Origin: Clostridia bacterium
GTDB taxonomy: Bacteria > Bacillota > Clostridia > Christensenellales > QALW01
NCBI GenBank assembly: GCA_017964345.1
Contig: JAGCSD010000151.1
Coordinates: 1-6,872, forward strand
DNA length: 6,872 nucleotides
Direction of reading: 5' to 3'
Below the pieces are notes generated by a model that ran no database searches, was not told where the DNA came from, and worked only from the letters and a program-made list of their open reading frames with translations. Of this stretch, positions 1 to 5,531 are shown piece by piece. The translations under genes were made by a program, and so were the position numbers. Each line of letters opens with the position of its first letter. The stretch's first letter is position 1.

Positions 1-261
1 ATCAACGTGGAAGAAGACGCCTTAATGGGCGTGACGGTCACGCTGGAGCACGAGGGCGGTCTGCAAACCCATTACGCTTCGCTGGAAAAGGAAAAAGACG
101 GACTGAAAGCCGGTGACAAAGTGCTGCGCGGGCAGGAAATCGGCACCGTCGGCGCTTCCGCCGCCTGCGAAGCCGAGGACGGCGCGCATCTGCATTTTGA
201 GGTACTCTCGCAAGGAAAACAGGTCAACCCGCAGACCTACCTGAGCGGATTGCTCAAATAA
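1..261 (+). CDS. M23/LytM-domain protein, SpoIIQ-like, 3' part only
   Basis: The last 86 codons of a gene that begins before the window. The fragment shows the C-terminal half of a lysostaphin-type (LytM, M23) beta-barrel: a THYASL strand, the KAGDKVLRGQEIGTVG hairpin typical of these domains, then HLHFEV (residues 63-68 of the fragment) and the closing VNPQTYL. HxH is the third metal/catalytic motif of M23 peptidases. The first motif, HxxxD, would lie upstream and cannot be seen. Canonical enzymes have a histidine in the YAH motif, but here it reads YAS. The serine and the acidic insert between IGTVG and HLHFE recall SpoIIQ, the forespore half of the SpoIIQ-SpoIIIAH channel across the two membranes of a developing spore. 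M23 family membership is clear. The SpoIIQ assignment is inferred from remembered family patterns, and another cell-wall hydrolase or an inactive LytM scaffold remains possible. The gene ends in TAA and is followed by a strong terminator. Confidence 0.85.
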   Translation: MNVEEDALMGVTVTLEHEGGLQTHYASLEKEKDGLKAGDKVLRGQEIGTVGASAACEAEDGAHLHFEVLSQGKQVNPQTYLSGLLK

Positions 262-280
262 CAAAAACGCGCGCAGACAC

Positions 281-323
281 AAAAACGCACGAACCACGCA
301 AAAAGACCGGTTCGTGCGTTTTT
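281..323. terminator. Bidirectional intrinsic terminator
   Basis: A perfect 15-bp inverted repeat: AAAAACGCACGAACC at 281-295 and GGTTCGTGCGTTTTT at 309-323, with a 13-nt loop. The stem ends in a T-run on the plus strand, and its A-run becomes a T-run on the minus strand. It should therefore stop both the M23 transcript arriving from the left (stop codon 19 nt upstream) and the ZIP transcript arriving from the right (stop codon 12 nt away). Confidence 0.93.
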
Positions 324-335
324 CCGTTCAGCGTT

Positions 336-1115
336 TTATCCGAACAGGATATCCAGCGCCATCATCAGGACAAAGCCGACGGCAAAGCAGACGGTACCGA
401 TGTTGGTATGCTCGCCCTTTGCCATTTCGGGGATCAGCTCTTCCACCGCCACATAGAACATAGCGCCGGCGGCAAAGGCGAGAAGTGTGGGAAGAATGGG
501 CAAAAACAGTCCGGCGGCGAAAGCGGTCATCAGCGCGCCGATCGGCTCGATCACGCCGGAGGCGGCGCCGTAAAAGAACGTCTTATGCTTGGGCATTCCC
601 TCGGCGCGCAGGGGCATGGACACGATAGCGCCCTCGGGAAAGTTTTGCAGGGCGATACCGACGGACAGCACGATGGCGCTTGCCAGAGAAATGTTCTCCT
701 TCCCGAACAGCCAGCCGGCGAACACGATGCCGACTACCATCACTTCCGGCAGGTTATGAAGCGATACCGCTAAAAACAACTTGGTCGTACGTTTGAGTCC
801 GCTTTTGGGACCCTCTTCGCTCTTGTCCAAATGAATATGCGGGATCAGCACATCCAGCGCGAGCAGGAAGAGCATGCCCACTAAAAACCCGCTCCCGACC
901 GGCAAAAGCGACAGCGAACCCAACGATTCGGTCTGCTGCAGCGCCGGCAGGATCAGGCTGAAAAACGAGGCGGAGATCATAATACCGCCGGCGAATCCCA
1001 CCAGCGCGCGGTGAAGCCGCTCGCTCATTTCATTTTTCAAAAAGAACACGCAGGCGCTTCCGAGCGTCGTACCCGCCAGCGGTATCAGTACACCGATCAA
1101 CACATTGAACCACAT
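336..1115 (-). CDS. ZIP family divalent metal transporter (GufA-like)
   Basis: A 259-residue polytopic membrane protein with about eight hydrophobic segments, the usual size for bacterial ZIP proteins. ZIP transporters import zinc, iron, manganese or related divalent cations. The paired TM4/TM5 metal-site motifs are visible: HNLPEVMVVG (residues 120-129) and QNFPEGAIVSMPLR (157-170). They are followed by GVIEPIGA (188-195) and VEELIPE (224-230), a pattern I associate with the GufA branch. A short His-containing loop (H93, H95) followed by charged residues precedes TM4. The TM4 motif is unusual in having valine (V125) where ZIPs normally have glycine in HNxPEG. The ATG at 1113-1115 is preceded by GAAGGA with 9-nt spacing. 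It has its own strong promoter (1170-1198) and ends at the bidirectional terminator, so it is probably monocistronic. Metal specificity cannot be read from sequence. No Fur- or Zur-like operator was recognised. Confidence 0.92.
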   Translation of the reverse strand: MWFNVLIGVLIPLAGTTLGSACVFFLKNEMSERLHRALVGFAGGIMISASFFSLILPALQQTESLGSLSLLPVGSGFLVGMLFLLALDVLIPHIHLDKSEEGPKSGLKRTTKLFLAVSLHNLPEVMVVGIVFAGWLFGKENISLASAIVLSVGIALQNFPEGAIVSMPLRAEGMPKHKTFFYGAASGVIEPIGALMTAFAAGLFLPILPTLLAFAAGAMFYVAVEELIPEMAKGEHTNIGTVCFAVGFVLMMALDILFG

Positions 1116-1131
1116 AAAGATGTTTCCTTCT

Positions 1132-1150
1132 CCGCTCCGCGTCAGAGCGG
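1132..1150 (-). promoter_or_regulatory. Hairpin in the ZIP mRNA leader, next to the RBS
   Basis: A 6-bp GC-rich stem (CCGCTC at 1132-1137 pairing with GAGCGG at 1145-1150, 7-nt loop) lies inside the predicted 5' leader of the ZIP transcript. In mRNA terms it ends one base before the GAAGGA ribosome binding site (1125-1130). It could modulate ribosome access. On the plus strand the same stem is followed by GTTTTCTT and resembles a weak terminator, but no plus-strand gene needs one here. The stem is seen; its function is inferred. Confidence 0.4.
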
Positions 1151-1169
1151 GTTTTCTTACATTGTACTT

Positions 1170-1198
1170 ATTATACGGAACTCACGCCGGGCTGTCAA
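1170..1198 (-). promoter_or_regulatory. Consensus sigma-A-type promoter for the ZIP gene
   Basis: On the minus strand, TTGACA (complement of 1193-1198) is separated by exactly 17 bp from TATAAT (complement of 1170-1175). Both hexamers match the housekeeping consensus perfectly. Transcription should start near 1163, giving a leader of about 48 nt before the ATG at 1115. The -35 box starts about ten bases after the stop codon of the upstream GH78-like gene, so the ZIP gene is uncoupled from it. Confidence 0.93.
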
Positions 1199-1207
1199 TG
1201 AAAAAAG

Positions 1208-3220
1208 CTATCGGAACAGCGTTTCCAGATCCTCGTCCGCCAAAAAGACGGCGGCGTAGGAAAGCGTCAGGTGAAACAGCGAGGTGTTCCATTTGGTATC
1301 GCGTCCCCAGCCTTCAAAGGTGACGGTGCCGCCCTCGTCAAGGATACGCCGCCACGCACCGGGAGAAACAAGACACTCCTCCAGCAGGTCATAGCGCCGC
1401 TCACGCACCAAGCCCATCAGCACGGGGAAGGTGCAGAAGAGTGAAAACTGCTCGATACCGTCTTTTCTCAGCGTGTGAAGAAACGCTTCCTTGCCCGTAT
1501 CGTCTGGGAAAAGCCCGAAAGCGAACGGGAACGCGTTGCCGACCGGGCTGATATGCTCCGTTTTCTCGCCGTCACGGAACGCGTGGCGTTTTTCATCATA
1601 GAACGCGCGGAGAAACGCCGTCACGACCGGGGTTTCGTCGCGGTACGCCGGCAGATGCAAAAGACACGCGATCTTGTTGGCGGTGCGGATCGCCTCGATA
1701 TAGTAGGCGTTGATCGATACGTGCGCGTCGCGGCAGACCGTGTTTTGTTCTAATTTTACGTCGTAGCCGTGCCGAAAGTTGGCAGGCCATTCCACCACGC
1801 ACCACTTGTCCAGATCGCGCAGAAGTCCGTCCCGTTCGTACGCGCGCCGGTAGGCGTCAAGCAGGCGGAACACCTTGGGCGCGTTTTGCGCCAAATACGC
1901 GCTGTCGCCCGTCAGCCGAAAATGCCACAGCACCGAGCTGATAAGGATCAACGGGAATTCGGCGATTTCCTGCATCAGCGAGCAATCCAGGCAGGTGACC
2001 AGCGTGTCGGTGATAAACGATGCTGTGAACGCGTCGTCGATCAGCTTGCGAAACATCGTGTCGTCTTTTGTCAAAAGGTAATGCGTCAGCACCGTGTAAC
2101 AGCCGTCGCCGAGGTAAAACCCTTTTTCGCGTTCCATGCAGTCCTGAATCACTTCCTGCACGCCGTCCTTCAGTGTGCGGACGCACAGTTCCCATACCGC
2201 CCGCAAACCGTCATGCTTCGCATAGGCGGGGTCCAGGCGCGCGCGCAGTGAAAACGGATAATGACGCGCAAGAAGCGAAACGTCCGTCAGCACGGCGCCC
2301 TCGGGCAGGATCACCTCGGCATAGCGGAAGGATTTATAATCAAACCAGTCCGTCGTATCGGTTTTGCCGGACAGCACCCAGTCTTCTTCATACCGGCAGT
2401 TGGCGCGCAGGGCGAATCGCACCGAGCCGTCTTCGTTCAGCTCCTGCCCGCACCGCACGGTAACCGTATCGCCCTCCCGCCCCCGCGCCGTCAGACGCAG
2501 ATAGCCGACAAACGTACTGCCGAAATCAAAAACGCGCTTGTTTCCGTCGTGTCGGATCTCCGCGGGCGCGTGTTCCTCAAAGACAAGCGCGTGACTCTTT
2601 TGACGGACAAGCACGTGATCGTCATATTCGCTTTTTGACGCGTGCGTCCACGCGCTATCGTCATAGTCGGGCGCCTCAAAGCCCACCTCCGGCGCGCGGG
2701 AATCGTACCGTTCCAGAAATTGCGTGTCATAGCCGCAAACGCCCGTTTCGGTATAAGCGGAATGCACGGCGGTTAAAAACGACGTGTCGGAAGCAAGCAG
2801 TACCGCGCCGTTTTGCGTCAGATCGAGGATCAGCCCGTGGCGCAGGTCGCCGCTCTGCCATACGCGGTTGATCAATCCCTGATAGAGCGTATGCACCGCC
2901 AGCACGTTCTCGCCTTCGCGCAGGAACGCGCTGACGGGGACCTCCATATAGTTATATCGGAAATGATACGACGGCGCCGGTCCCTGGCAGACAAAACGCC
3001 CGTTGAGATAAAGCTTGAAATAATCGTCCGCGGTCACAAAGACCGTTTCGTCGCCCGTGACGCGCGGCACGTGAAAACGGCGGCGGAACAGAATGTGGCG
3101 GTCGCGGTGTTCTTCACAAGGAAGCGATAAAGGGTCGGTCGGTCGGTGAAAGACCTCCCGCGGCGCGAGACGCGCAAATTCGTCGTCGGTGATCCATTGT
3201 CCTGCAAACGTGTGTTCCAT
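1208..3220 (-). CDS. Alpha-L-rhamnosidase-family (GH78-like) glycoside hydrolase
   Basis: A 670-residue soluble protein with no signal peptide or TM segment, so probably cytoplasmic and acting on imported oligosaccharides or glycosides. The order fits GH78. An N-terminal beta-sandwich carbohydrate-binding region (about 40-180) has ADDYFKLYLNGRFV and ENVLAVH strands. A second beta domain (about 215-320) has VFDFGSTFVGYLRL and the DWFDYKSFRYAEV segment. An alpha/alpha-barrel follows from about 335. The key motif is DCMEREKGFYLGD (360-372), a variant of the family's DCPxREKGxxLGD/DCPQRDERLGWTGD signature, whose glutamate is the presumed general acid. TVTFEGWGRDTKWNTSLFH (632-650) resembles the late GH78 segment carrying the second catalytic glutamate and a His-containing SxxH. 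At 670 residues it is shorter than many GH78 enzymes. The start is fixed by AAGGAGGT (3227-3234) 6 nt before the ATG. The TAG stop is followed by a T6 run but no convincing stem. Rhamnose specificity is not proven; related GH78/GH106-like activities are possible. Confidence 0.8.
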   Translation of the reverse strand: MEHTFAGQWITDDEFARLAPREVFHRPTDPLSLPCEEHRDRHILFRRRFHVPRVTGDETVFVTADDYFKLYLNGRFVCQGPAPSYHFRYNYMEVPVSAFLREGENVLAVHTLYQGLINRVWQSGDLRHGLILDLTQNGAVLLASDTSFLTAVHSAYTETGVCGYDTQFLERYDSRAPEVGFEAPDYDDSAWTHASKSEYDDHVLVRQKSHALVFEEHAPAEIRHDGNKRVFDFGSTFVGYLRLTARGREGDTVTVRCGQELNEDGSVRFALRANCRYEEDWVLSGKTDTTDWFDYKSFRYAEVILPEGAVLTDVSLLARHYPFSLRARLDPAYAKHDGLRAVWELCVRTLKDGVQEVIQDCMEREKGFYLGDGCYTVLTHYLLTKDDTMFRKLIDDAFTASFITDTLVTCLDCSLMQEIAEFPLILISSVLWHFRLTGDSAYLAQNAPKVFRLLDAYRRAYERDGLLRDLDKWCVVEWPANFRHGYDVKLEQNTVCRDAHVSINAYYIEAIRTANKIACLLHLPAYRDETPVVTAFLRAFYDEKRHAFRDGEKTEHISPVGNAFPFAFGLFPDDTGKEAFLHTLRKDGIEQFSLFCTFPVLMGLVRERRYDLLEECLVSPGAWRRILDEGGTVTFEGWGRDTKWNTSLFHLTLSYAAVFLADEDLETLFR

Positions 3221-3254
3221 AGCAAAACCTCCTTGCCGTGTTACGAAACGCCCG

Positions 3255-3270
3255 CGCGCTTACGCGCTTA
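3255..3270 (-). repeat. 8-bp tandem duplication forming a small GNRA hairpin
   Basis: CGCGCTTA occurs twice in tandem on the plus strand. Read as the minus-strand leader of the GH78-like gene, it can fold as GCGC-GUAA-GCGC, a 4-bp stem capped by a GNRA-type tetraloop. It lies about 35 bases upstream of the GH78-like start codon. No T-run follows, so it is not a terminator. The rest of the 103-base gap to the upstream gene holds no promoter I trust (TTGACG followed 17 bp later by GTCAAT is weak). Confidence 0.4.
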
Positions 3271-3323
3271 CTCCTGTCCTTCTGCGAATTGACCGATATG
3301 GATTCCGCGGCGTCAAGCAACGC

Positions 3324-4385
3324 TCACCGCAGAACAAACCGCATGGAAACCGGGTTATGGTCGGAATAGGCAAAACCGGTGTCGATGACGGCGGAGGAGA
3401 TCACCGTGACATTGTCCGTCACAAGGAAGCCGTCCACGGTCAGAACAAACTGTCCCGCATGATACGCCCCGTCGGCGTTCCGACAGCTCGGCACGGGGTT
3501 TTCCTCGTCAAGCGGCGCGACCGGCTTGACCGGTACGCCGTCAAACGTTCCCTCCGGGATCGGCTGCGCCCATGTGTATTCCCGATCGGCTTTTCCGAAA
3601 TAGACGGATGAATCGCCCAAAAGATCCTTGTTGAAATCACCGCCCGCGACAGCGTAACGTCCCTGCGCGTATTCCTGCGCCATATCGGCAAGCAAAAGTT
3701 TGAGCTGTTCGGTCGCGATCGTGCCGTCGGAGGTGTAGGCGGACAGGTGGAAATTATACAGCACCAGTTCCTTGCCGTCCGCCGTGCGGACAAGGTGTTT
3801 CGCGTAACAGCGGTCTAAATCAAGAATCTTGGTGACGCCCGTTTCAATGGGAAGCTCCACGCGTGAAGCGGACAGCATCGCCTCCCGTGAAAACGTCATC
3901 AGTCCCGACTTGGACGCGCCGTGCGGCTGAAGGATCGGATAGCACAAAAACGGCGAATCGTAATTCTGCGCGAACGTATACTGCCGTCCGGACAGCGCCC
4001 GCGTCAGATACGGACGCTCGTCTATGTGATAAGAGCGGGTAGAATCGAAATCCACTTCCTGCACAAAGACAAAATCAGCGTCCTGCTCGTGCAAAAACGT
4101 GCCGATAGCGGTCAGGTTCGTGTCCAGCCGCTCCTTGGACCATGCCCACGCGCGGTCGCCGCCGTCCATAAAAAAGCCGAAATCCGCTTCATACGCGCCG
4201 AAACCGATATTATAGGATACGATGGTGTACCCGTCCGCGGTTTCGCCGGGCGCCGCCTGCCCCTGCACCGGCAGCGCGCCGTCGCCCAAGCGGTGGAACG
4301 AAACAAAGACATAGCCGATATATCCGCCGACGATCAGCACGATGCACGCCAAGACGACGCAAATGATCTTGATAACTTTTTTCAT
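3324..4385 (-). CDS. Membrane-anchored endonuclease/exonuclease/phosphatase-fold protein
   Basis: A 353-residue protein with a lysine-led N-terminal hydrophobic segment (about residues 5-29), best read as an uncleaved membrane anchor that places the catalytic domain outside the membrane. The metal-dependent EEP (DNase I-like) fold is supported by ordered motifs: SYNIG (57-61, N59), VQEVD (108-112, metal ligand E110), NFHLSAY (211-217, catalytic H213), GGDFN (248-252, D250 and N252), VDGF (317-320, D318) and SDHNPV (341-346, D342/H343 pair). All core catalytic residues appear intact. The family covers nucleases, sphingomyelinases and inositol-phosphate phosphatases, so the substrate is unknown. 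The start is supported by GGAG 7 nt before the ATG. A promoter lies just upstream, and the GH78-like gene follows 103 bases downstream without an intervening terminator, suggesting a two-gene operon. Confidence 0.9.
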   Translation of the reverse strand: MKKVIKIICVVLACIVLIVGGYIGYVFVSFHRLGDGALPVQGQAAPGETADGYTIVSYNIGFGAYEADFGFFMDGGDRAWAWSKERLDTNLTAIGTFLHEQDADFVFVQEVDFDSTRSYHIDERPYLTRALSGRQYTFAQNYDSPFLCYPILQPHGASKSGLMTFSREAMLSASRVELPIETGVTKILDLDRCYAKHLVRTADGKELVLYNFHLSAYTSDGTIATEQLKLLLADMAQEYAQGRYAVAGGDFNKDLLGDSSVYFGKADREYTWAQPIPEGTFDGVPVKPVAPLDEENPVPSCRNADGAYHAGQFVLTVDGFLVTDNVTVISSAVIDTGFAYSDHNPVSMRFVLR

Positions 4386-4417
4386 ATTGCTTCTCCTTTT
4401 AGAAATGGTCTGCCTCT

Positions 4418-4446
4418 ATTGTAACACACTCCCCCCTGTTTTTCAA
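4418..4446 (-). promoter_or_regulatory. Sigma-A-type promoter for the EEP-fold gene
   Basis: On the minus strand, TTGAAA (complement of 4441-4446) and TACAAT (complement of 4418-4423) are separated by exactly 17 bp. The spacer contains a run of six G. Transcription should start near 4411, leaving a leader of about 26 nt containing the AAAGGAG ribosome binding site. A loose inverted repeat (CTGTTT at 4436-4441, AAACAG at 4457-4462) brackets the -35 region. I see no clear intrinsic terminator for the upstream cysteine-rich gene in this 86-base gap, so readthrough into this gene is possible. Confidence 0.8.
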
Positions 4447-4471
4447 GTCAAAACTCAAACAGTCGCCGCGT

Positions 4472-5248
4472 TCAGGCGCATTCCGCGCAGAAAGCAAGAT
4501 ATCCCCCGGCAAGGGCGCAGGTCACGAAACGCAGTTTAGGCAAAAAGTCATTGTCCGACGCGGCGGGGCTTTCGGAAAGCGCCGCCAGCGCGCAGGCAAG
4601 GCACTCCCGCAGAGCGCGTACGACGGGGTGATCGCCCGTCAGGGCGTTCAGCTCCGCCTGCCGCTGTTTCAGTGTCGTTTCCCAATCCTGCAAAACCGCG
4701 CGCGTCTGCAAATATCCCGTCGCTCCGTCCTCGGTCTTTTCGGCGGCGGCAAGCACCTCCCGCACGCAGTCCGCCGCCGCGCTCAGGCACGCCTCACACG
4801 TTTCGATCTGTTCCATCTTCCCCGTCAAACGAAAACGCAGCGACGGTGTGCGGACTTCGCGCAGGGAGAGCTGTTCGTTCGTTTTTTTCCGCGTTTGCGC
4901 CTTTTCGCGCGAAAGATAACAGGAGTCCGTCATAAAAAACAGTTCCTGCTCCTGCCAGAGAAACGCGCCGCCGCCCTTTGCGCGGCAATCCCCGCGCGTC
5001 TGCTCCGCCTCCGCCGCGGAGGGACAGGCGCCATAGGAGAGCAGATACACCGTCAGCGTTTCCGGCTGCGCCTCGCGCGTGACGGTTTCGCTCGCCGTTC
5101 CCGTCGCGTTGACCAGCGGATAGAGGATCTTTTCCGCCACGAACTGCCCCACCGCGTTGACGCTCAGTACCACGACGCCGAAAACGGCGATCACGAAGAC
5201 CGCGATCCGGTTTCTGCGCTTATCGCGCGCCCGCCTGCTCCGTTTCAT
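4472..5248 (-). CDS. Single-TM, cysteine-rich protein with SPOR-like segment
   Basis: A 258-residue protein. A strongly basic N-terminus (MKRSRRARDKRRNR) precedes one hydrophobic segment (about 15-34), so the remainder should be extracytoplasmic by the positive-inside rule. Residues about 65-118 (TLTVYLLSYGACPSAAEAEQ, then ELFFMTDSCYLSREKAQ) follow the beta-alpha-beta pattern of a SPOR domain, a fold that binds denuded septal peptidoglycan. The similarity is by eye only. The rest (about 143-230) is mostly helical. Eleven cysteines are present, including three CxxC motifs: CEAC (151-154), CLAC (216-219) and CAEC (254-257) at the very C-terminus. The ATG at 5246-5248 is chosen because AGGAGGT sits 7 nt upstream and the basic-plus-TM start is natural. 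An in-frame ATG at 5383 would add 45 non-conserved-looking residues and overlap the typA promoter. It is divergent from typA. The function is not recognised; a cell-envelope, division or sporulation role is plausible. Confidence 0.75.
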   Translation of the reverse strand: MKRSRRARDKRRNRIAVFVIAVFGVVVLSVNAVGQFVAEKILYPLVNATGTASETVTREAQPETLTVYLLSYGACPSAAEAEQTRGDCRAKGGGAFLWQEQELFFMTDSCYLSREKAQTRKKTNEQLSLREVRTPSLRFRLTGKMEQIETCEACLSAAADCVREVLAAAEKTEDGATGYLQTRAVLQDWETTLKQRQAELNALTGDHPVVRALRECLACALAALSESPAASDNDFLPKLRFVTCALAGGYLAFCAECA

Positions 5249-5255
5249 ACGTCCC

Positions 5256-5264
5256 ACCTCCTCC
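5256..5264 (-). promoter_or_regulatory. RBS fixing the start of the SPOR-like gene
   Basis: On the minus strand GGAGGAGGT ends 7 nt before the ATG at 5246-5248. This near-perfect anti-16S match selects the 258-residue form over the longer open frame reaching back to 5383. Confidence 0.88.
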
Positions 5265-5311
5265 GATCCTATGCCGTGTTCGCTCGTGATATGACGTCTT
5301 GTCCTCTTTTT

Positions 5312-5355
5312 GTCGCCGTTTCGCGGAAAAACCGTGCGCAAAGTCGCGGTTTCGC
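5312..5355. repeat. Pair of 13-bp direct repeats upstream of the typA promoter
   Basis: GTCGCCGTTTCGC (5312-5324) and GTCGCGGTTTCGC (5343-5355) match at 12 of 13 positions and start 31 bp apart, close to three helical turns. The second copy abuts the -35 box of the typA promoter (5356). Both copies also lie upstream of the divergent SPOR-like gene. The arrangement resembles tandem sites for a DNA-binding regulator on one face of the helix. The repeats are seen; the operator role is inferred. An inverted pair, AAACCG (5329-5334) and CGGTTT (5347-5352), overlaps them. Confidence 0.5.
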
Positions 5356-5384
5356 TTGTCAAGATGGCTTTTGCGTGGTACAAT
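5356..5384 (+). promoter_or_regulatory. typA: Sigma-A-type promoter for typA
   Basis: TTGTCA (5356-5361) and TACAAT (5379-5384) are separated by exactly 17 bp. Each hexamer differs from consensus at one position. Transcription should start near 5391, giving an unusually long leader of about 140 nt before the TTG start codon. The complementary strand of the -35 box reads TTGACA but has no -10 partner at the right distance. Confidence 0.85.
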
Positions 5385-5412
5385 AGGCTTGTAAATGAAA
5401 GAACGCCTTACG

Positions 5413-5435
5413 AATATTGCATTTTCGGCAATATT
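5413..5435 (+). promoter_or_regulatory. Hairpin in the typA leader (proximal)
   Basis: A perfect 8-bp inverted repeat, AATATTGC (5413-5420) and GCAATATT (5428-5435), with a 7-nt loop. It lies about 20 nt into the predicted leader. It is AU-rich at the base and not directly followed by a T-run. A T7 tract does occur at 5463-5469, after a separate very weak TTTC/GAAA stem, so attenuation is conceivable but not convincing. The 9-mer TTGCATTTT within this hairpin (5417-5425) recurs at 5490-5498. Confidence 0.5.
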
Positions 5436-5470
5436 TATGGTGTTGGTTTCATCGAAATAATCTTTTTTTG

Positions 5471-5507
5471 CATAACCGCTTTTATGAACTTGCATTTTGG
5501 CGGTATG
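5471..5507 (+). promoter_or_regulatory. Second typA leader hairpin, occluding an upstream in-frame ATG
   Basis: CATAACCGC (5471-5479) can pair with GCGGTATG (5500-5507) as an 8-bp stem with one bulged A and a 20-nt loop. The 3' arm contains the in-frame ATG at 5505-5507, and the loop contains another in-frame ATG (5484-5486). The true RBS (5519-5524) lies just outside and stays exposed. The structure could steer ribosomes to the TTG start. This role is inferred. Confidence 0.4.
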
Positions 5508-5518
5508 CGACAGAAAGC

Positions 5519-5524
5519 AGAGGA
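5519..5524 (+). promoter_or_regulatory. RBS selecting the TTG start of typA
   Basis: AGAGGA ends 7 nt before TTG at 5532-5534. The alternative in-frame ATGs at 5484 and 5505 have no correctly spaced Shine-Dalgarno sequence, and the family N-terminus ([20 protein letters not shown]) matches the TTG start exactly. Confidence 0.8.
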
Positions 5525-5531
5525 CACAGAC

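Noticed and set aside
1201..1206. T6 run just after the GH78-like stop codon as an intrinsic terminator
   Set aside because: No stable stem immediately precedes it; the best pairing is three to four base pairs.
1769..2251. 160-codon and other plus-strand open frames antisense to the GH78-like gene
   Set aside because: They lack recognisable domains and ribosome binding sites, and the minus-strand gene is continuous over 670 codons with clear family motifs.
3290..3323. Possible promoter (TTGACG, 17 bp, GTCAAT) before the GH78-like gene
   Set aside because: The -10 matches at only three of six positions; co-transcription from the upstream gene is simpler.
3921..4424. 167-codon plus-strand open frame antisense to the EEP-fold gene
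   Set aside because: The opposite strand has an intact catalytic motif series; this frame is low-complexity and basic, typical of a GC-driven shadow.
5357..5362. TTGACA on the minus strand as -35 of a promoter for the SPOR-like gene
   Set aside because: No -10-like hexamer occurs 16-18 bp downstream; the match arises because it is the complement of the typA -35 region. A GCGACA/CATATC pair nearer the gene is also too weak to call.
5249..5383. N-terminal extension of the SPOR-like protein to an ATG at 5383
   Set aside because: The extension has no ribosome binding site, overlaps the typA promoter, and precedes a natural basic-plus-TM start with a near-perfect Shine-Dalgarno sequence.
4628..5386. 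252-codon plus-strand open frame antisense to the SPOR-like gene
   Set aside because: It mirrors the minus-strand gene, is arginine-rich with no domain, has no ribosome binding site, and runs through the divergent promoter region.
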